64,000 nt of DNA from JACRCT01 sp036504155 (lineage in GTDB: Bacteria > Myxococcota > Myxococcia > Myxococcales > UBA5297): NCBI GenBank assembly GCA_036504155.1, contig DASXVQ010000102.1:8647-72646 (forward strand). The letters are read 5' to 3'. Positions 61,696-64,000 of the stretch are shown piece after piece (position 1 is the first letter of the stretch; each line of letters opens with the position of its first letter). The notes below the pieces were generated by a model that saw only the letters and a list, made by a program, of their open reading frames with translations, was not told where the DNA came from and did not search any database. A program made the translations under genes and the position numbers.

Positions 61696-62412
61696 ATGCC
61701 CCGCTCGAACGGCCGTGGCCCGAAAGACCTTCGCCCCGTGAAGCTGACCATCGGGTTCACCAAGCACGCCGAGGGCTCGGTGCTGGTCGAGTTCGGCGAC
61801 ACGCGGGTGCTGTGCAACGCCTCGGTCGAGGAGAAGGTGCCGCCGCACGTCATGGGCTCGGGCAAGGGCTGGGTGACCGCGGAGTACGGGATGCTGCCGC
61901 GCTCGACGCACACCCGGACCAACCGCGAGGCGGCCAAGGGCAAGCAGACCGGCCGCACCGTCGAGATCCAGCGGATCATCGGGCGGGCGCTGCGGGCCTC
62001 CATCGACATGGGCCTGTTGGGCCCGCGGACCATCACCCTGGACTGCGACGTGCTGCAGGCCGACGGCGGCACGCGCACCGCCTCCATCACCGGCGGCTAC
62101 GTGGCGCTGGCGCTGGCGACGAAGAAGCTGCGCTCCAAGGGCGTCATCGCGCAGGACCCGATGAGGTTCCCGGTCGCGGCGGTGAGCGTGGGCGTCATCG
62201 GCGGCGAGCCGATGCTGGACCTGGACTACGGCGAGGACAGCGGCGCCGACGTGGACATGAACGTCATCGCCACCGGCTCCGGCGAGCTGATCGAGGTGCA
62301 GGGCACGGCGGAGGGCAAGGTCTTCCCGCGCGCGATGCTCGACGCGCTGCTCGACCTGGCGCTCGAGGGCGTCAAGGAGATCGGCGAGATCCAGAAGAAG
62401 GCGCTGGTGTGA
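61696..62412 (+). CDS. rph: Ribonuclease PH
   Basis: 238 residues, full length. A phosphorolytic 3'-to-5' exoribonuclease that trims tRNA 3' ends. The family signature is continuous: VLVEFGDTRVLCNASVEE, AEYGMLPRSTHTR, GRTVEIQRIIGRALR (phosphate-binding arginine), CDVLQADGGTRTASITGG and LDLDYGEDSGADVDMNV. AAGGAGAG precedes the start. Paired with rdgB three bases later, and a tRNA gene follows the pair. Confidence 0.97.
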   Translation: MPRSNGRGPKDLRPVKLTIGFTKHAEGSVLVEFGDTRVLCNASVEEKVPPHVMGSGKGWVTAEYGMLPRSTHTRTNREAAKGKQTGRTVEIQRIIGRALRASIDMGLLGPRTITLDCDVLQADGGTRTASITGGYVALALATKKLRSKGVIAQDPMRFPVAAVSVGVIGGEPMLDLDYGEDSGADVDMNVIATGSGELIEVQGTAEGKVFPRAMLDALLDLALEGVKEIGEIQKKALV

Positions 62413-62414
62413 CC

Positions 62415-63044
62415 ATGAAGCTGATCTTCGCGACGACGAACAAGGGCAAGCTCGCGGAGCTGAAGGGCCTGGTCGCGGGGCTGCCGATCGAGGTCGTCTC
62501 GCTCAAGGACGTCGAGGCGGTCGAGGTCGTCGAGGACGGGGCGACCTTCGAGGCCAACGCCATCAAGAAGGCGCGCACCTACTGCGAGCGCACCGGGTTG
62601 GCGACGCTGGCGGACGACACCGGGCTGTGCGTCGATGCGCTGGACGGGGCGCCGGGCGTGCACTCGGCGCGCTTCGCGGGCGTCGAGGACGGCGGCCCGG
62701 TGCTGGGCGATGCCCACGCGCGCTACGCCGCCAACAACGCGAAGCTCCTGAAGGCGCTGGCGGACGTGCCCAAGGAGAAGCGCGGCGCCGAGTTCCGCTG
62801 CGCCATCTGCCTCATGGTGCCGGGCCAGGAGCCGCGGGTGGTGCACGGCGTCTGCCGCGGGCGCATCGGGTACGAGATGAAGGGCGGGCACGGGTTCGGC
62901 TACGACCCGCTCTTCGAGCTGCCGGAGATGGGCAAGACGCTGGCCGAGCTCGAGCCCGAGGAGAAGAATCGGATCTCCCACCGGGCCAGGGCCTTCCAGG
63001 CCATCAAGCCGCACCTGGAGCGCATGGCGGGACAGCAAAAGTGA
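62415..63044 (+). CDS. rdgB: XTP/dITP diphosphatase (HAM1/RdgB)
   Basis: 209 residues from ATG 62415; a GTG at 62409 overlapping the rph stop would add two residues. It removes deaminated purine triphosphates from the nucleotide pool. Motifs: FATTNKGKLAEL at the N-terminus, ADDTGLCVDAL (metal and active-site acids), GHGFGYDPLF and ISHRARAF (purine pocket). It overlaps or abuts rph, a common pairing in bacteria. Confidence 0.96.
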   Translation: MKLIFATTNKGKLAELKGLVAGLPIEVVSLKDVEAVEVVEDGATFEANAIKKARTYCERTGLATLADDTGLCVDALDGAPGVHSARFAGVEDGGPVLGDAHARYAANNAKLLKALADVPKEKRGAEFRCAICLMVPGQEPRVVHGVCRGRIGYEMKGGHGFGYDPLFELPEMGKTLAELEPEEKNRISHRARAFQAIKPHLERMAGQQK

Positions 63045-63122
63045 GGGCCGCAAGGCGCCTGCTTGCAAAGCGGCGTCGGGTCGTCTAAACGGATCGCCGG
63101 CCTTGTGCCGGAAGAGCTTCTT

Positions 63123-63199
63123 CGGGGCGTAGCGCAGCCTGGTAGCGCACCTGCCTTGGGCGCAGGTGGTCGCCCGTTCAAATCGGGTCGCCCCGACCA
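63123..63199 (+). tRNA. tRNA-Pro (anticodon TGG)
   Basis: 77 bases. Acceptor arms CGGGGCG / CGCCCCG pair fully, then discriminator A and an encoded CCA. The D arm contains AGCGCAGCCTGGTAGCGC, the anticodon stem CCTGC/GCAGG holds loop CTTGGGC (anticodon TGG), and the T arm has GTTCAAATC. All invariant positions that can be checked by eye are right. Confidence 0.96.
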
Positions 63200-63202
63200 A
63201 TA

Positions 63203-63240
63203 AAAACGGGTGGTTAGCCGGAAGGCTGGCCTCCCGTTTT
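63203..63240 (+). terminator. Terminator after tRNA-Pro
   Basis: AAAACGGG (63203-63210) pairs with CCCGTTTT (63233-63240), enclosing an inner AGCC-GGAA-GGCT tetraloop hairpin (63216-63227). It begins four bases after the tRNA end. Confidence 0.7.
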
Positions 63241-63294
63241 CTTGTGTAGACAGCGAGAAAGACAGCGGGAGGGTGAGAGCGGTTGCAGAGACAG

Positions 63295-63328
63295 CAAAAG
63301 CGCCCGCCCCCTCTCGGAGACGGGCGCT
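63295..63328 (-). terminator. Terminator of the small minus-strand gene
   Basis: Read on the minus strand, AGCGCCCG (63328-63321) pairs perfectly with CGGGCGCT (63306-63299), followed by TTTTGC. It is 16 bases past the stop at 63344. Confidence 0.65.
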
Positions 63329-63343
63329 CGCCCTCGCAGTCGG

Positions 63344-63841
63344 TCAGCGGCCGGCGCGGGCGCGAGGCGGCTTGGGGTACCTCTTCGTGGTCGCATCCAC
63401 GGCGAGCGCGGTGGCCTGGAAAATTCGTCGCAGCTCCTCGGACGCCTCGTTGACTCCGCGGTCCGCGGAGCCCAGCTTGTGGTACCAATCGAGCTGCCTC
63501 TGCTGGTCCTCGATGAAGTCGACGTTGATCTCGGCGGACTTGGCCAACTCGCGGACCTCTTCGGACTCTTGTTCGAGCATGTTGGCGATGGCGTCGAGGC
63601 GCGCCCGCACCTCGCATTCGCACATCCCGAAGACCGGCGAAGGAATGGCGCGCATCGCCATGCCGTCCTCGTTGAACGCGGGGCGCGGGGCGTCGGTGAC
63701 GGGCTTGACGGCGGGGGTCGCCTTGGTGCGTCTCGCGTCGCGCCTGACGTCGAACACGGCGGCGGACTGCGCCTTGTGCCTGATCGTCGCGACCTTGAGA
63801 TTGAACTCCGGGCCGGACTCGGTACGCTGCGACTTAGCCAT
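63344..63841 (-). CDS. Small hypothetical protein
   Basis: 165 residues from ATG 63841 with GAGGGGAA upstream. Basic N-terminus (KSQRTESGPEF, RRDARRTK), then a helical middle (FGMCECEVRARLDAIANMLEQESEEVRELAKSA split across about 20 residues of heptad-like Leu/Ile) and a basic Pro/Arg tail. No signal peptide or membrane helix. CEC in the middle might bind metal but is a single pair. Function unknown; expressed toward the tRNA. Confidence 0.68.
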   Translation of the reverse strand: MAKSQRTESGPEFNLKVATIRHKAQSAAVFDVRRDARRTKATPAVKPVTDAPRPAFNEDGMAMRAIPSPVFGMCECEVRARLDAIANMLEQESEEVRELAKSAEINVDFIEDQQRQLDWYHKLGSADRGVNEASEELRRIFQATALAVDATTKRYPKPPRARAGR

Positions 63842-63951
63842 GGTGCTTCCCCTCTACTTGGCGCCAGGGTGAGGGAGCCTCGAGCGTTGGCGCGCTCGGG
63901 GCTCTCGTCTTCTCAGCCGGCGGCGCCTTGGCCGGCCGAGAGGGAGGGAGA

Positions 63952-64000
63952 TCACTTCTTCCGCTTGGCTTCCTGCTCGAGCTGCTCCAGGCCGCGGATG
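63952..64000 (-). CDS. C-terminal end of a further minus-strand gene, partial
   Basis: The last 15 codons read IRGLEQLEQEAKRKK and a TGA at 63952-63954; the rest lies beyond the window. The charged helical end is typical of a coding C-terminus, and spacing to the next gene (about 110 bases, with GC-rich inverted repeats such as CGAGCG/CGCTCG near 63879) is reasonable. Too short to identify. Confidence 0.45.
   Translation of the reverse strand, partial: IRGLEQLEQEAKRKK

Overview
The window is very GC-rich (roughly 70 percent by eye), with strong third-position GC bias. It looks like the chromosome of a myxobacterium-like organism (phylum Myxococcota). The best evidence is the C-terminus of the 2,983-residue surface protein at 38237-47188, which has a MYXO-CTERM-type sorting signal: a Gly/Cys motif, a hydrophobic helix and a short Arg-rich tail. 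Many secreted lipoproteins, Cys-rich DxDNDC repeats and a two-FHA sigma-54 activator fit the same group. I cannot name a genus. No phage, IS element or CRISPR array was recognised. Intergenic gaps are short: none exceeds 300 bases apart from the roughly 300-base stretch that holds the tRNA.

Layout. (1) 1-13 kb: a partial, membrane-anchored and apparently catalytically dead DUF1998-type helicase; a cytosolic amide/urea-binding-like hybrid histidine kinase; a short secretin-N-domain protein; proline dehydrogenase; a hypothetical protein with two large polytopic membrane proteins; an alpha/beta hydrolase and a small hypothetical. (2) 13.1-14.1 kb: gpsA. (3) 14.3-33.5 kb: an alpha-glucan (starch/glycogen/maltodextrin) locus. 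It has a GH13 lipoprotein on the minus strand and, divergently, a tightly packed plus-strand run: GH13 lipoprotein, isoamylase-type lipoprotein, outer-membrane porin, GH13-CBM20 lipoprotein, an eight-repeat lipoprotein of unknown function, a MalK-type ATPase, a MalE-MalF fusion and MalG. The run continues without a promoter-sized gap into a histone-deacetylase-fold protein and a small CpaC-N-terminus-like secreted protein (to 36.2 kb). (4) 36.3-38.1 kb: nuoC-nuoD alone. (5) 38.2-47.2 kb: the giant repeat protein, divergent from an outer-membrane protein. (6) 48.5-50.7 kb: ylxP-like, rbfA, nrnA. (7) 50.9-57.8 kb: thioredoxin-fold protein, a tandem cNMP-fold protein with an M50 peptidase, secreted proteins, a FHA-FHA-AAA+ activator and a PilZ protein. 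(8) 58-63 kb: purine nucleoside phosphorylase, PilZ protein, APC permease, amidase, rph, rdgB, tRNA-Pro(TGG). (9) 63.3 kb to the end: a small unknown protein and the tail of another on the minus strand.

How it fits together. The glucan locus reads as a complete pathway. Surface or periplasmic lipoprotein amylases cut glucan, a debranching enzyme removes branches, a porin admits oligosaccharides, and an ABC importer with its binding protein fused to a permease moves them into the cytoplasm. It resembles a Bacteroidetes Sus locus in logic but has no SusC/SusD. The eight-repeat lipoprotein is the most obvious candidate for the missing glucan-binding surface protein. The remaining genes are mostly housekeeping (gpsA, nuoCD, rbfA, nrnA, rph, rdgB) or signalling (hybrid kinase, PilZ, FHA-EBP, cNMP-fold).
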